From assembly GCA_027604505.1 (NCBI GenBank), contig JADIIX010000021.1, positions 1 through 64,000 on the forward strand: DNA of 64,000 nucleotides, read 5' to 3'. The notes under the pieces were generated by a model. The model was given only the letters and a program-made list of their open reading frames with translations. It did no database searches and was not told the DNA's origin. This DNA comes from Gonapodya sp. JEL0774 (lineage: Eukaryota > Monoblepharomycota > Monoblepharidomycetes > Monoblepharidales > Gonapodyaceae). This document shows positions 46,508-58,304 of the stretch, piece after piece; position 1 is the first letter of the stretch; every line of letters starts with the position of its first letter. A program made the position numbers and the translations under genes.

Positions 46508-49500
46508 ATGTATGGCCGAAAGCAGAAACGGCCAGTGCCACGCTCATTTTCCTTTGTCGAATCGGATGGACGGTCGCGGGAAGGAGGGAGCTGGGAACGA
46601 ACTCTGGTTTCTGCTGGGGGCAAAAGCGAGGAGGTTGGAGGGCGAGAGAAGGCAGATGTGGAAAAAAATCGAGAAGCTCACATTACTTCCGCCGCTGGAC
46701 CTGTCGATGGCCCAAGGGACGGTCCCATGAACGATTTTGGGGGGGCAGCCGCTTTGGCTGCAGACTCGCCCCAGTCTTTCCATACGGCTGAGATGGAAAG
46801 CTCTCCGGTTACGGATCCTGCTTGGACTCGGACCGCGACGACGCGGGCGCGGACAGTTCGACCAACACCGGCTGTGGGTGCAAGGTCGAGGGCGGAGAAA
46901 CCAGCAAGGGATGCAGGGAACGGGAGACCTTTGACCGCACACGTAACAGACATTGGCGAGTCGGACCTTTTCGTGGCAGATGTGCCTGTATTCTCGGTCA
47001 CGCTGGTGGCGACCCCGACAACGGCTGTGAATGGTCGGGCAGGGCGCACAGCCGTGGGTCGTACCGGGATCCCTGCAGGTGCAGCGGGTCTAGCAGCAGC
47101 GAGAGTATCTCGCCAATATGGCGCATCTCGATCGGGAAATAGAGTCAGCCGGACGGACCCGTTCCCGTTACCCGGCTCAGAGGAGAGGCATCGTCCATCC
47201 CTGCACACCGGGAAAAGGCCAGGCCCCCGTTCGCCCCCTGCCACTACACCCACTTTGGATGAGTCAGAGACCCAAGGGATTGACGCTGGAGCTGATATCA
47301 GGACGAGGCGGAAGGTAGCACCAAAACCGACTCCAGGTCAGTTGAAAATCAGACCACCGAAGCACGACGAGCTTGGAGCTGAAGCCAATCGAAAGAATCA
47401 ACCATGGTGTGAGCATGTCGTCTCACCGGACACCACGTCCGAATGGATAGCCCTAATTCTGGACAGCGAAGTCACGAACGAGCGGATGAATCTGTTCAAA
47501 GCATGGACGATTGTCTGAGACCAGAATCGGAGACGCATCTCTGTCCGAAAAAACTTCTTTTGTTCAAGCGTCTTCATTTGTATTGACAACTCCACATTCC
47601 CTCTTCAGAAGCAGCTGCGCGAGCCTCCTCTCACACCCCTCCAACACCCCCTACATCCACTTCAGCCCGCTCACGCCACACGGTACCATCACCTGGTCCA
47701 TCATACGGGAACACCACTGTGCGACGAAAGCCTATGGACCACGGTGAGATTCGTGTAGCCTGATGGAACGACGGGGATTTGCGCGCTTGGTCGTCGATTC
47801 GCTGTTGCAGCGTGCTGACCAACTTTACATGGTCTTGTGGTTGTATTGTTTCTTCCCATTCAACGTTCCAGCACCAGTTACGACGGTCAAGCCAACAAGG
47901 ACGCGGAGAGAAGGCGGTGTTAGTGAGTTCAAATCTGTTTGGGCTTAACTTGGTGTTGTCCTTTAAAGGGTGGTTTATGGGTGATGCTGACGTATTGTTT
48001 CTTGTTCTCTAATTAACATTACAATGCAGCTGCGCCGACTCTTGCCACCGCTGCGAAGGCGAAACGACAAGCGCGGTCTGGTGAAAGTGAGTGATCCCAG
48101 TATTGCCTCTGGCGATGCTTCAGTCTACTCAATCACGGTTTAACACATGTTCGTCACTACTGCAGAACATGCGCCACCTCCTAACCCTCCGACTACTTTC
48201 CACCTTTCCTTGCTCGGTCGGACACCACCAACACTAACCGCCGCTAGCGTATTTGTGCCGGATTCCCCTGAAACCCCTCACCCTCAACCGCCGTTGCATG
48301 CAGGCACTTCGACCGCTCCACGTCGCTCCCGGAGATCGTCCCGTGCGGTTGCGAGTCCATCAGCATCAGAAACCACTTCCTCAGTATCTTTAACGCCATC
48401 TCTGACGCCCTCAGCGCGTGCTCGTCGAGCAGTCACACGTTCCGCCAGGGCTGCCCATCACCCTCCGGCACCACCGTCAGATCTATCGTCGGCATCGGCG
48501 TCTGATTTGCCGGCTCCAGGGACGGGGAGACGGAGGGCAGCGAGAACCAGGAATGTGACGCAAGGGTCTATAACATCTGAGACGCCGTCAGGGAGTGGGA
48601 GGCCGGCGGTAGTACCTGTGGGTGTGAGGAATCAGAGCAGATCCGGAGCTGAGGATGGATCTGAATTCGGCGTAGATGGGAGGCCGCGACGTGCAGCGGC
48701 TCGACTGGCCGGGGAGCGTACACGGAAAATGGTGGGATCGGAGGTAGAGCAACTGGTTGAACGGACATCCAAAGAGTCGAAAGGAAAGACGATGGATTCT
48801 TTGCAGTTCCCGAATGAGTCGGCAGTCCCCCCTGCCCTAGGGGATAGGTCAAGGCGCGGCAAACGCGGTAAACGAAAGGGTGATGATGGGGACTACGATG
48901 CATGTTCCGAGAGTGGTAGCTTGGCGCCCAGTGATTCAGCGTCCAATGTGGGTGGCTCGCGGCAGAATTCTGATGCCGGTGGGAGAATCCAGGGTGATCA
49001 GGAGTTCGACCACTGGGATGCGGAAATCGATGTTCAAGTTGTTGGATGGGAGAATGGTGGGGCCTGGGAGGATGGACGGCCTTTAGAGAATGACGATGAA
49101 CAAAAGAGGAGGCGGAAGCCAAGTGCAGCAGCAGGACCCATGGTCCTTCCACCAGCTGATCCCCTTGTCGTTTCTGGACCTGCTCCGACACCATCTGCGC
49201 TCGCATCTCCAACGACTCCTTCGCTTCCTTTCCGCGCCCCCGCGCCGGTGTCATTCCCCTTCCCGGTCGACGATGATGTTTCGTTGATAGGACCCACATT
49301 CAACCGGGGTGGCGCAGAGCACTCGCCGTTTCTTCGCGAGTTACTCGAGAATGTTCAGAGTGTCGGTGCCCTGACGGGATCAGACATGGATGATGCTGAG
49401 GGACAGTCGCTCGGCTCGAGAAGTCGTTGGGCAACCGGGGGAAGTGGAACTAGCGAGTCTGACGGAGCAGGGGGGGGCGATTATGGCACTGGTTCCGAGA

Positions 49501-52500
49501 GTGAATCAGAATCTTCAAGAAAAACAGATGAAGGAGTGGGTTGGAAGCTGGGAGGGACGGTGGGAGGAAAGTGGAGTCTTCAGACACCCGAACCTCTGGG
49601 GGATTGGCGAGCACCGGGACTACGTGATCGCCGAGTGAGGCCCCATGCTCCTGCGAACACCTTACTTGCGGCGGCAGGATCTTTTACGTTGCCGCTTAAT
49701 CCGGGGATTGGCTTGTTTGTCCCGGAGACGCCGATGACGGGTCAGTCAAAGTTCCCTGACTTATCGAGGAGTGACAACGAGACCTCTTCAGGGTCTACTG
49801 CGACCTACTCCGTTGTGTCCGTCGGATCCTCCGCGGCCAAGCCCAAAAAGGTGACAAAGCTGAGGATGGCGTCGGGGGCTACAGTGCGGAAAGTGGTACC
49901 AAGTGCCCAAAGAAAGGTGATCACCGCACCGTCAGCAACTTATACAGGACGGAAAAAGAAAGCCGATTTGGACATAGTGGCGAGCTTGTGGGCAGGTGGT
50001 GATAACCCTGGGCAACTCCTATTGCCTGGAAGAACTTGGGCAGTTTCGGAGGATGAGCTCACTGAGCGGGCAGCTGGTGATATAGAAGCAATGGATATTG
50101 AACATATCTCCCCTGTTGCTACTCAAGCGTCTAGTGCACTGATTCGAGGCAAGGTTGATCCCCCTGTCCCAAGAAAACTGGTGTTGGGACCTGCAAAAGG
50201 GACAGCACCTGTCATTCCGCGAAGTCTCAGATCAGGAGAAAAGACGACTGGAATAGGATCTGGGATTACCGGTACTGTGGCTCCAAAACGTATCCGTAAC
50301 AAGACCCCACCTTTAAACTATGGTATAGCCCGATCAAGCACCGGAGGGTCATCACCAGACCTCGCTCTCAAGGCGAAGATGAAAGATCGCCGGGAAGAAC
50401 CCAAACCCAGAACCAGATACACACCACCTATCGCAAGATTGGCCACCAACAGTGGTGCCACTGCGAGTCCTTCAGACAATATCAAGACTAAGATCACCCC
50501 TCGAAAAGCCCCAACAACAGCAAGCTCGGCTGAGAAGATCGCCGTTCCTTTACGTGGTAGTGTTGGTCTGGGATTGAGATCTTCGCCGTCTAGCACCCGT
50601 CAGACAGCTCCCAAAGCCCCCAAGAAGACTGCCCTTGAGGAAGCTCGAGCGGCCGCGTCAATCGCCCGTGTCAAGGCGAGACAGGATGCAATGGCGCGAC
50701 AGGACAGTTTGCTTGCGAATAAGAAAACGGGCGCCAGGTCCAGGACGGCAGAGAGTGAAGGCTTGGTCTCTGCTGGAGAAGGGATCCCTACCTCGCCCCG
50801 GAGCCCCTACTCGAAAGTGTTCGCTAAAAGTGTCGGAGACTGGCCCATTACGCACGCTGACGCTATTGTACATGATCGCGTGGTTGTTCGATCGAGGACG
50901 CACAGCGAAGCCGTGTCTCCGAATGCACACAATGCCTATCAATCCGCCTATGAATCTCTTGACGAAGCTGGAACAGCACGAAAGTTAGCTGGCAAGCGGG
51001 TTATGGACAAGGGAAAGATGCGAGCCGACATTCATAGCAACGGAATCGATGGTGACACCACAGCCAGAGCGTTAGTGGACCTAGAATATGTCAACGGTAC
51101 AAAACCCGCAGTTGCTAAGACCAAGAGAGGACTTGGTGACCCTAACTTTGCGAAACCCCTCGAAAATCAGCCATTTAAATCATTGGGTGAGTCGAGGTAT
51201 GGCTCTGGAAAGGGATCTAAATTCCTGCCTTCGAGTTCAACCGGCCAGAGAGTTGAGTCAAGAGTGCATCCCAAGTCGTCTACGCCTCGGCCCAGCGCCA
51301 ATGTTCGCCCGTCCTCAGCTACCCGAGAGTCAACTGGGGATCTCGCGGAACCAGTGACGCCGGGAAGAACTGTGTATGGTGTTCGTAGGAGGGTGGTGGA
51401 AGATACCCCATCGCCTGTCCCACAGAGGAGTGGCAAAGATTCGTACATCGATTCTCGCATAATGGAGCTTGAACACTCAAAAGTGCCAAGTAGTCACGTT
51501 GATTCAACATCCGTCACTCCTCCCTCTGAGTATTCGACTTCGTTGGTCCAGCCATCTCTGTCTGTCGCTGAAACAACTCCTACCAACAAAAGCGCTTCCA
51601 TGAATGCAAACGGGGGCTCTGGAGAAAGTTCGACTTGGGCTCCTTCGGGGATCGTTTGTACCGTAGATGTGAATGTCGACAGTGTTCCTGATTTGGATGG
51701 TGTCGATGTCGATCCATCTGGAAAATTGATTGCGGCACCGGCGGAGGCCGGGAACGAAGAGTTTAATTCACCAACCACCGATGTCGCACAGACCATGTTG
51801 GTACCTGACACGGACACAGATATCACGAAGGTTCAGAGGCTCACTGATCCTGCAGTGAGTCAGGGATCAGTAAGCCAATTAGCAAGTCTTGCTCAGTTTA
51901 GCGCTTCTGGATCCATGTCGCCTGACCAAGCAGCACATCTTCGCACACCTGAGGATCGTAAAGCAATGCGGAGGGTGCGGGCGTCCATGAAAAGACATCG
52001 GATGAGCATAATTACACCCAACGATTCTCCGTGGATCGAGGTGGGAGATACGCGTCCTCTGAAACTGCCGTCTCTTTGCCACTCAGTAATCTACTCGCAG
52101 CTTCCGACACCAAAACCCCATCTCCAGCACTTTGGACATAAATCAAGAGCTGCAGGGCTTTCGTCATCTTTCAGCGCTGGGGACTTTACTGGGTTATTGA
52201 GCGCAGCACGACGAGTACCTTTTGTTGGAGACCTTGCTTCCGTAGGTGTTTGTACTCAGAGCAAGTTCTTCGTTGAAATTAATCATTCAATCCACCAGGT
52301 AACCCTCGACGATCTTCTACCGTATTTCACAATGCGCCGTGTGGTCACTTTCGAAGATGGACTTACCTTTTCTGCTCCCAGTCGTTCTACTTCGTTGCTG
52401 TCCACTCTGAAAAAGATTGCGGAAGCGACCTATTCCGAAGTCTACGAGATGACGATTCCTGATAGTGTGGATAAAAAACGGCCAGGCACGCGTTGTGTCG

Positions 52501-53716
52501 TAAAGGTGGTGCCAGTCGGTGGCGATATAAGCGTGAATGACTCTCCTCAACTCACTTTGAAGGAGGTCGCTGCTGAGGTGGTCTGCACGAGTGCTGTGAG
52601 TGAATTGGGCCCTGGATTCGTGAAGCTTGCGCGCAGCTTCATAGCACAGGGGCGATACCCCAAAGCTTTACTGAATGAATGGGATAAATTTGCGAAGAAG
52701 CGAGGAACAGAAAACGAGAGGCCAGGTTGGTAGATGAGTCTTACTCGCATGCACTACTTCCCTCTAACTCTGTTCTGTCTGGCCAGACTTCCTTCCTTCA
52801 GAGCAGCTCTACATGGTTTTAGTATTGGAGCATGCTGGAACGGAGCTTGAGAAGTTCAAGATTCGTTCGTGGAAGGAAAGTGAGTCGGTGTTTGTACAGC
52901 TTGTGCTTGCTCTTGCAGCCGCGGAGGAGAAAATCCGATTCGAGGTGGGTATCACAGATTGTGCGTCTAGAATGACCTTCATCTGAGTCCCTTATCATCC
53001 AATTGAACCCTTGCAGCATCGGGACCTTCATTGGGGCAACGTCATGATCCTTCCGTCTTCTTCTGAAATTGCGAATGTGACTTGGCGTCGATACCCAGCA
53101 ACGTTACTTCCCGGTGGTCTCCACTCGCCGGGTTCGAGTCGAGCAGGTGTAGCGTCCGTCAGTGTTCCCTCGGCGGGTTTGGAAGTTCGCATTATCGATT
53201 ACACACTCTCGAGATGCAATGCTGGCGGTCGTGTATGGTTCAATAACATGGCGGATGAGGACATTTTTAAAAGCGAAGGTGAGATAGAGTGCCTAGTCGT
53301 TACGGTCACTTTCTCAAGCTTTTTGTTGAAAGGTGACCGCCAATTTGATGTGTACCGCGAGATGCGCGACCACACGGCAAAAGATTGGGGCGGGTTTTAT
53401 CCTAAAACCAACTTGATGGTGAGCCTCGCGTGTATGAAAGCATTATCTCTAGTGGTTGATTTCATATGTGGGATTCTCAACTCAGTGGCTCTCGTATATA
53501 CTGGACAAACTTCTCAATAGCAAGGAGAAAAAACCTCCCACCCTGCGAGGGAAGGCAAAGAGTGAAGAAGAGGCAGCCAAAAAGCGCCTTCAGGATGTGG
53601 CCCTCAGGCTGGAGGGATACGCAGACACACGAGAGTTGCTGAAAACCGAACTGGAGGGGTGGACCCGATTGGGTCTCACTGTTGGTAGAACGTCTGGAAG
53701 GACCTCGTCGATGTGA
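46508..53716 (+). CDS. Haspin-type atypical protein kinase with very long N-terminus
   Basis: Model: 46508-47336, 47609-47743, 47872-47922, 48030-48086, 48166-52725, 52787-52944, 53017-53278, 53333-53418, 53486-53716; about 2122 residues. The kinase occupies roughly the last 350. Its marks are A-E-A-T-Y-S-E-V-Y (glycine loop), C-V-V-K-V-V (Lys), H-R-D-L-H-W-G-N (catalytic loop), I-I-D-Y-T-L-S-R (the haspin replacement of DFG), N-M-A-D-E-D-I-F and Q-F-D-V-Y-R. Haspin phosphorylates histone H3 Thr3 and recruits the chromosomal passenger complex in mitosis. The other 1770 residues are low-complexity, rich in Ser, Thr, Pro, Gly, Arg and Lys. The start MYGRKQKRPV has the short Tyr-Gly-Arg-Lys opening I recall from fungal haspins. 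Kinase exons are firm; the first intron (47337-47608) is least certain, and the 5' exons could be a separate gene. Confidence 0.82.
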
Positions 53717-54185
53717 ATCGTGGTGTTTTGAGCTTCGCCGGAGTGAAACTTTATGCTGGGTTCGTGTGGGAGGTATATTCAAGTCACAGGGACTGAATGG
53801 GGGGGATTGTTAATTGGAAGAAGGTGAGGGTGGAAGAAGTACAGGGTGCTGTTGGATGGGGGGTTGGACATTCGTTTGGCCTGAAAAAGATTACTACTCC
53901 TCATTAATGTTTTGTCTGCAATTCTGCACAATTGTCAATTTTGTTATTTTTTTCTTAGAATAGTTATACGTGTAATGTCTTGAAGAGGTGGAACAGTGGG
54001 TCGCACGACTTAGTTGGGAGCACATCAAGTGTTATCGATATATACAATGGATGTATATTTTTGTCTGATTTCTTAGCAAGTACAAAATTCGCGTCCTTTT
54101 CAGTATCCTTCAGTGAAGCTCAGGTGCCTGGTGTTTGATTAATCCGATAAGTGACAGAAGAAGGGACTGGAAAACCGGACTACAC
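53717..54185. other. Intergenic stretch between convergent genes
   Basis: About 470 bp between the 3' ends of the haspin (+) and beta-lactamase-like (-) genes, T-rich in the middle, consistent with two 3' untranslated regions. No other feature. Confidence 0.5.
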
Positions 54186-57100
54186 TCACCAGTAAGACTC
54201 AATAACCATGAGGACGAATCCAAGCACTGCATACAATCCGAACAGAGCGATCATGAAGCCCTGCTTCCACCATTGACCACTTGGGGTCTTGGATTTCTGC
54301 TCGGCCCAGTAAGCAACTCCCATGAAAATGCTAACTCCGAAAGGAATGTTCATGAGTTGCGCCAATGTCGGAGCAACCAGCAATAACCTGTGGCTGAAGG
54401 GATTCATCGGCTGCCCCACTTCAAGAGCGAAGTATCGCAGGCCCCCTGCAGCGTACAAGTAACACAGAGGGAGAAACACGAGGGCGTGGGCAACCGAAGC
54501 GTGCTTCGCATAGTTAGGGAGGTTTTCTCCGTCAATAGGGTCAACCATGGGAGGTTCTTCGGCGGCTTTTCGCTTCGCAGCAGCCTTAGCGGCCTTTGCT
54601 GCCTCTTCTTCCTCCTTCGCCTTTTGTGCCTTACGTTCATCAGCTTGCTTGTCTTTCCGAGTCTTCCTCCGTCTGCGAATCACTTGACCATCCGCACCTT
54701 TCACCTCCTCTACTTCCTCCTCGCTCCCATCATCATCCTTTTTCTTGTCTCCATCTGTCTTCTTGTTTGAAGCCGCCTCATCTTCGTCCGTGCCATACCA
54801 CCAATCCCGCGCTTTCTGTGGATACGTGGGTATGGTGGGAATCCAAAGGATGACTTCATAGACCCAGATGACCGCCAAAATTGTCGAAAATGGCGTGATA
54901 AAGAGGGTCAACGGGATCACCACATTTGTCCAGTCTTCATACCAATAACGAGCCTGCTCATAGATGTGGCCTGGGTTGCCCTCGAAGTCAAAAGCCTGAG
55001 GAAATTAGTATGGAAGGAACCCATGAGTACTGATGAACACCAAAGCGTTGCACGCTTCCATACTGACGATGTGCTGTAAAGGAGCCGAATTCTCGATTTC
55101 AATCGTCACAATTGCTGCGATGGGATCACCTCGGAGGAAGAAGTCCTTGGCCTCTTCACCCCATACTTCCGGAACCACACGGAAAACATCCGGGGACCCC
55201 TGTCAGACATTGACGCAAAGTCAAATAGCCAATGGAAAAGTTGTCCTCATTATTAGAAACACGATGATGGCCATAAACAGCCAATAATTATACCCACCTC
55301 AATAGGTACCAACTCTAATTTTCCGACCTTGCCAAGTACATCCTTATTCCCTGTGACAATGAGGGTGCCTTTTCCTGAATCTGACACCCTGGCTTGACAA
55401 TCCAGCTTGAAAATCTCTTCGTAAGAGTTCTGGGAACGGGGAAGAATGTTGTAAAGACCCACGAACGGGGCGGGATCGAACTCTGGGGACGCTTTCGGTG
55501 CAGGAACCTGGGTACCGATCGTGGGCAAGACAAATCGGGCAAGGAATCGACGGAGGAGAGCATTTCTTTGAGGGTCGGTTCGGGTTTAGGTTGGGATATG
55601 CTGTATCAAAAATCACTCAACCGAGACCACAAACGGCCGAGACACTCACTTCACAGATTCACTGCCAGAGTTCATTCCAACCCAAACACCAAAATCGCGT
55701 TCCGGTACCAAGGCCAAGAATCCCTGAGATCCCTCGACTGTGCCGAGTCTGGTGAACACCTTGACCCCATTCTCAAGTTCGAAGCTCGAGAAGCCCATGG
55801 TTGCCCCTGCGCGCAGTTTCGGGTTGTTCTTCACAGCAGTTTTGACCATGCGGGCGTGCAAGTCCTTGGGAATGATTCCCGATCCGTGGGAGAGGTGGAA
55901 TCCGAGCCACGCCGCCATGTCCTTGGCGGTCGACCACGCGCCCGACGCCGGGTACACGGTGGGCCACGCGAGTCTGGACTTTGAGAACTTGCCCGTGGCG
56001 TCACGGGTGTGTGGGAACGCCAGATCGGCCAGACGATTGTGCAAAGGGTCCGTGGGGTCATGAGGCGCGACGGTTGTTTGAGTCATGCTCAGCGGTTCCA
56101 AGAGGTTCTTGCGGACGTAGGAGGCAAACGGAGTCGAAGCAGCATTTTCAACGAGCTGACCAAGAAGAGCGTAGGCTGGAAGTGATGACAGGCATGCGGT
56201 TCGTATTACAGAGCAACTACCACCGGATAGTTCGACTGAAACGTACTGTGGTCCGAAGGCATATAGACAACATTGGGTGATTTCACGCGGCGTGGGAATA
56301 TTTGGAGAGTGTGGGTGAGGTTGAGGGCCTATGTGTTCGGAAGACAAAAGCGGTGAGGTGACGTGTGACTGAGACGCAAGTCTTCGTGACCGTTTCCTTT
56401 TACTAAATTGACTTGTCCACGCGTAGAATATGCTTGATCCTTCAACCCCGCACCATGATAATCCTTCACATCCCTTTGTCCAACGCAGATGCCCCGCGGA
56501 CCTGTCGAACTCATTTGAGCACTCACATCCTCCGATTTCCAGCTCATGCTCCCGGTGACCTTCTCCTCGATCCCCGAAGCCTCAGTAAGAAGGTGCGCGA
56601 AGTTGAGAACTTCATCTGGATAGCCCTCCTGGCGACGAGGAGCACCTCGGAGGATTCGAGTCGACCCTTGGAGGGAGATGTCGACATCTTCCTCGAGGCG
56701 GAGGATGTGTTTGGAGTGCAGTGCGTGTAGGACGGCTGATTAACAGTAGATGAGTTTGGATTGTGAATACACAGCGGGGAGGATTGGGAATAATAACCAT
56801 GCGGAGCTCTAGCTATCAGGATGTCCCGAAATCATACTTCCTCATGGACGTCCCCGGGCACTCAAACGCCGCAACTCGCGAGTGACTCAATTGCTTCTCC
56901 GTTCTTGCTTTCGTCTTCGACAAGTTTCAGAAGATCTTTCGTCCCAATCTTCACCATTGATCCCACTCACCAGCAGCGGTAAATGTTTTCGTGACTTGGC
57001 CCAATTGGAAGAGCGTGGAGTCGGGATTCACTTTCGCACCAGTCTCGGCATTAGCGATACCGTAACTAATTGTTGGATGGGTCGACATGAAGACATTAGC

Positions 57101-57505
57101 AAGTTGTGTAGGATGGGAGAACAAGAGAGCCGAAGGCAATCGTTTCTTCCATTGATAGATTAATTCGCTAATTATCAAGGTGATGGGAGTATGCCGCTTT
57201 CGCTGGTATACCGGGTCCGCCATCCGATGTTATGGAAATGCCAACCACGGTGACAGGACTCACCCTTTGACGAGGACTGGTCCGCGCGCGTCCGCTACTG
57301 CGACTGCGGCTCCAGCTACACCCCAAGTTGGATCAGCAAAGAATTCATCAAAGAATTTTGAGGCGGAAGCCGCGTCCAGAGTCTCTGGGGTCGAGATGGG
57401 AGACGCCGTGACCCAGGGAGGCAGAACCAGCCCGAGCGCTACGGCGGCAAACACTGCAAGCTTGAGTGTCATTCGTCTCGAATTCTGTTCTTTGATGGAA
57501 CGCAT
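54186..57505 (-). CDS. Beta-lactamase-like pseudoenzyme fused to a four-helix membrane domain
   Basis: Exons 57264-57505, 56971-57065, 56527-56735, 56247-56328, 55650-56175, 55298-55565, 55041-55199, 54186-54995; 796 residues, phases agree. A signal peptide (LAVFAAVALGLVLPPWVTAS) precedes a serine beta-lactamase/DD-peptidase-like domain: Y-G-I-A-N-A-E-T-G, F-Q-L-G-Q-V-T-K-T-F, H-L-L-T-E-A-S-G, Y-A-L-L-G, N-L-L-E-P-L-S-M-T-Q-T and W-S-T-A-K-D-M-A-A-W. The S-x-x-K serine is Gln (Q104-V-T-K107) and the Y-x-N motif reads P-S-D (206-208), so classic catalysis should be lost. After a beta-rich linker come four hydrophobic helices at the C-terminus with a highly charged Lys/Glu/Ala-rich loop (about 630-680) between the first two. 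It resembles fungal beta-lactamase-related membrane proteins. Start could also be ATG 57472. Confidence 0.8.
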
Positions 57506-58304
57506 CCCAGCACAAAACGCGGATTCGGACAAAAGAATAAACTAGCCGAATCGCGGAACAGACTTGGACCGAACCCCCTCTTTTCATCACTTTCTGAGGC
57601 GACCACCTGGGTCCAAGTACTACATTTCCATGACAAGTTGACATGGTGACGGCGCCAAAACGATATTAGATCTTTCTCGATTTCAAGAAATATTTGGCAA
57701 TCATTTTTCCAAGTCATATGGGGAATACATGGATTGTTGGACAGTTGATCTGCCTCCCAATCCCCCGGCTCCGCACCCAAAACGGACATCAACGAACTCC
57801 GGCGATTCTCTGAAGGAGGAAAATTCCTCCGACTTCGAAGCACAGCTTTGCATTCTTTGTTTCCAGCTACGTGTGTTACACGTTTACATTTTGTTTGGAT
57901 TTGTGTCTCACTACCAAAACTTGCTTCAAAACCTATGTATGTTCATTTACTTGATTATTCCACTAAGATGGATTCCAAACAGAGCAAGAGACTTGTTCGT
58001 TGCATACCGCGCGATCAGTGTTACCACAACCGTTTGTTTCCACCACCCTCCACGAAGAGAACTACTTTCGGACCAGAGACAGTTACGGTCACTCCAAAGT
58101 CTGCTCGCTATTACAACTTGTACGTCAGCATGTGGCTTTGTTAGATTTCCCCAAATGCACTCAACAGCTAGTCTTGTGGCTGATTGTGGCCCTTCGAGAT
58201 CCCCCAGAACCCAGCCTCGAAAACCGTGATGACGGCACCCTGAGTTTCCAGTCGAGATGAGTATTTTTTTAATCTCTGTGTAGTAACGGCAACAACATTT
58301 CAGC
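57506..58304. other. 0.8-kb stretch without a supported gene
   Basis: Promoter of the beta-lactamase-like gene and 3' region of the LRR gene. Long frames exist on both strands (for example plus 57729-58229) but lack motifs and look like chance. Confidence 0.45.

Noticed and set aside
57729..58229. 166-codon plus-strand frame
   Set aside because: Composition looks random, there is no family motif and it lies between genes on the other strand.
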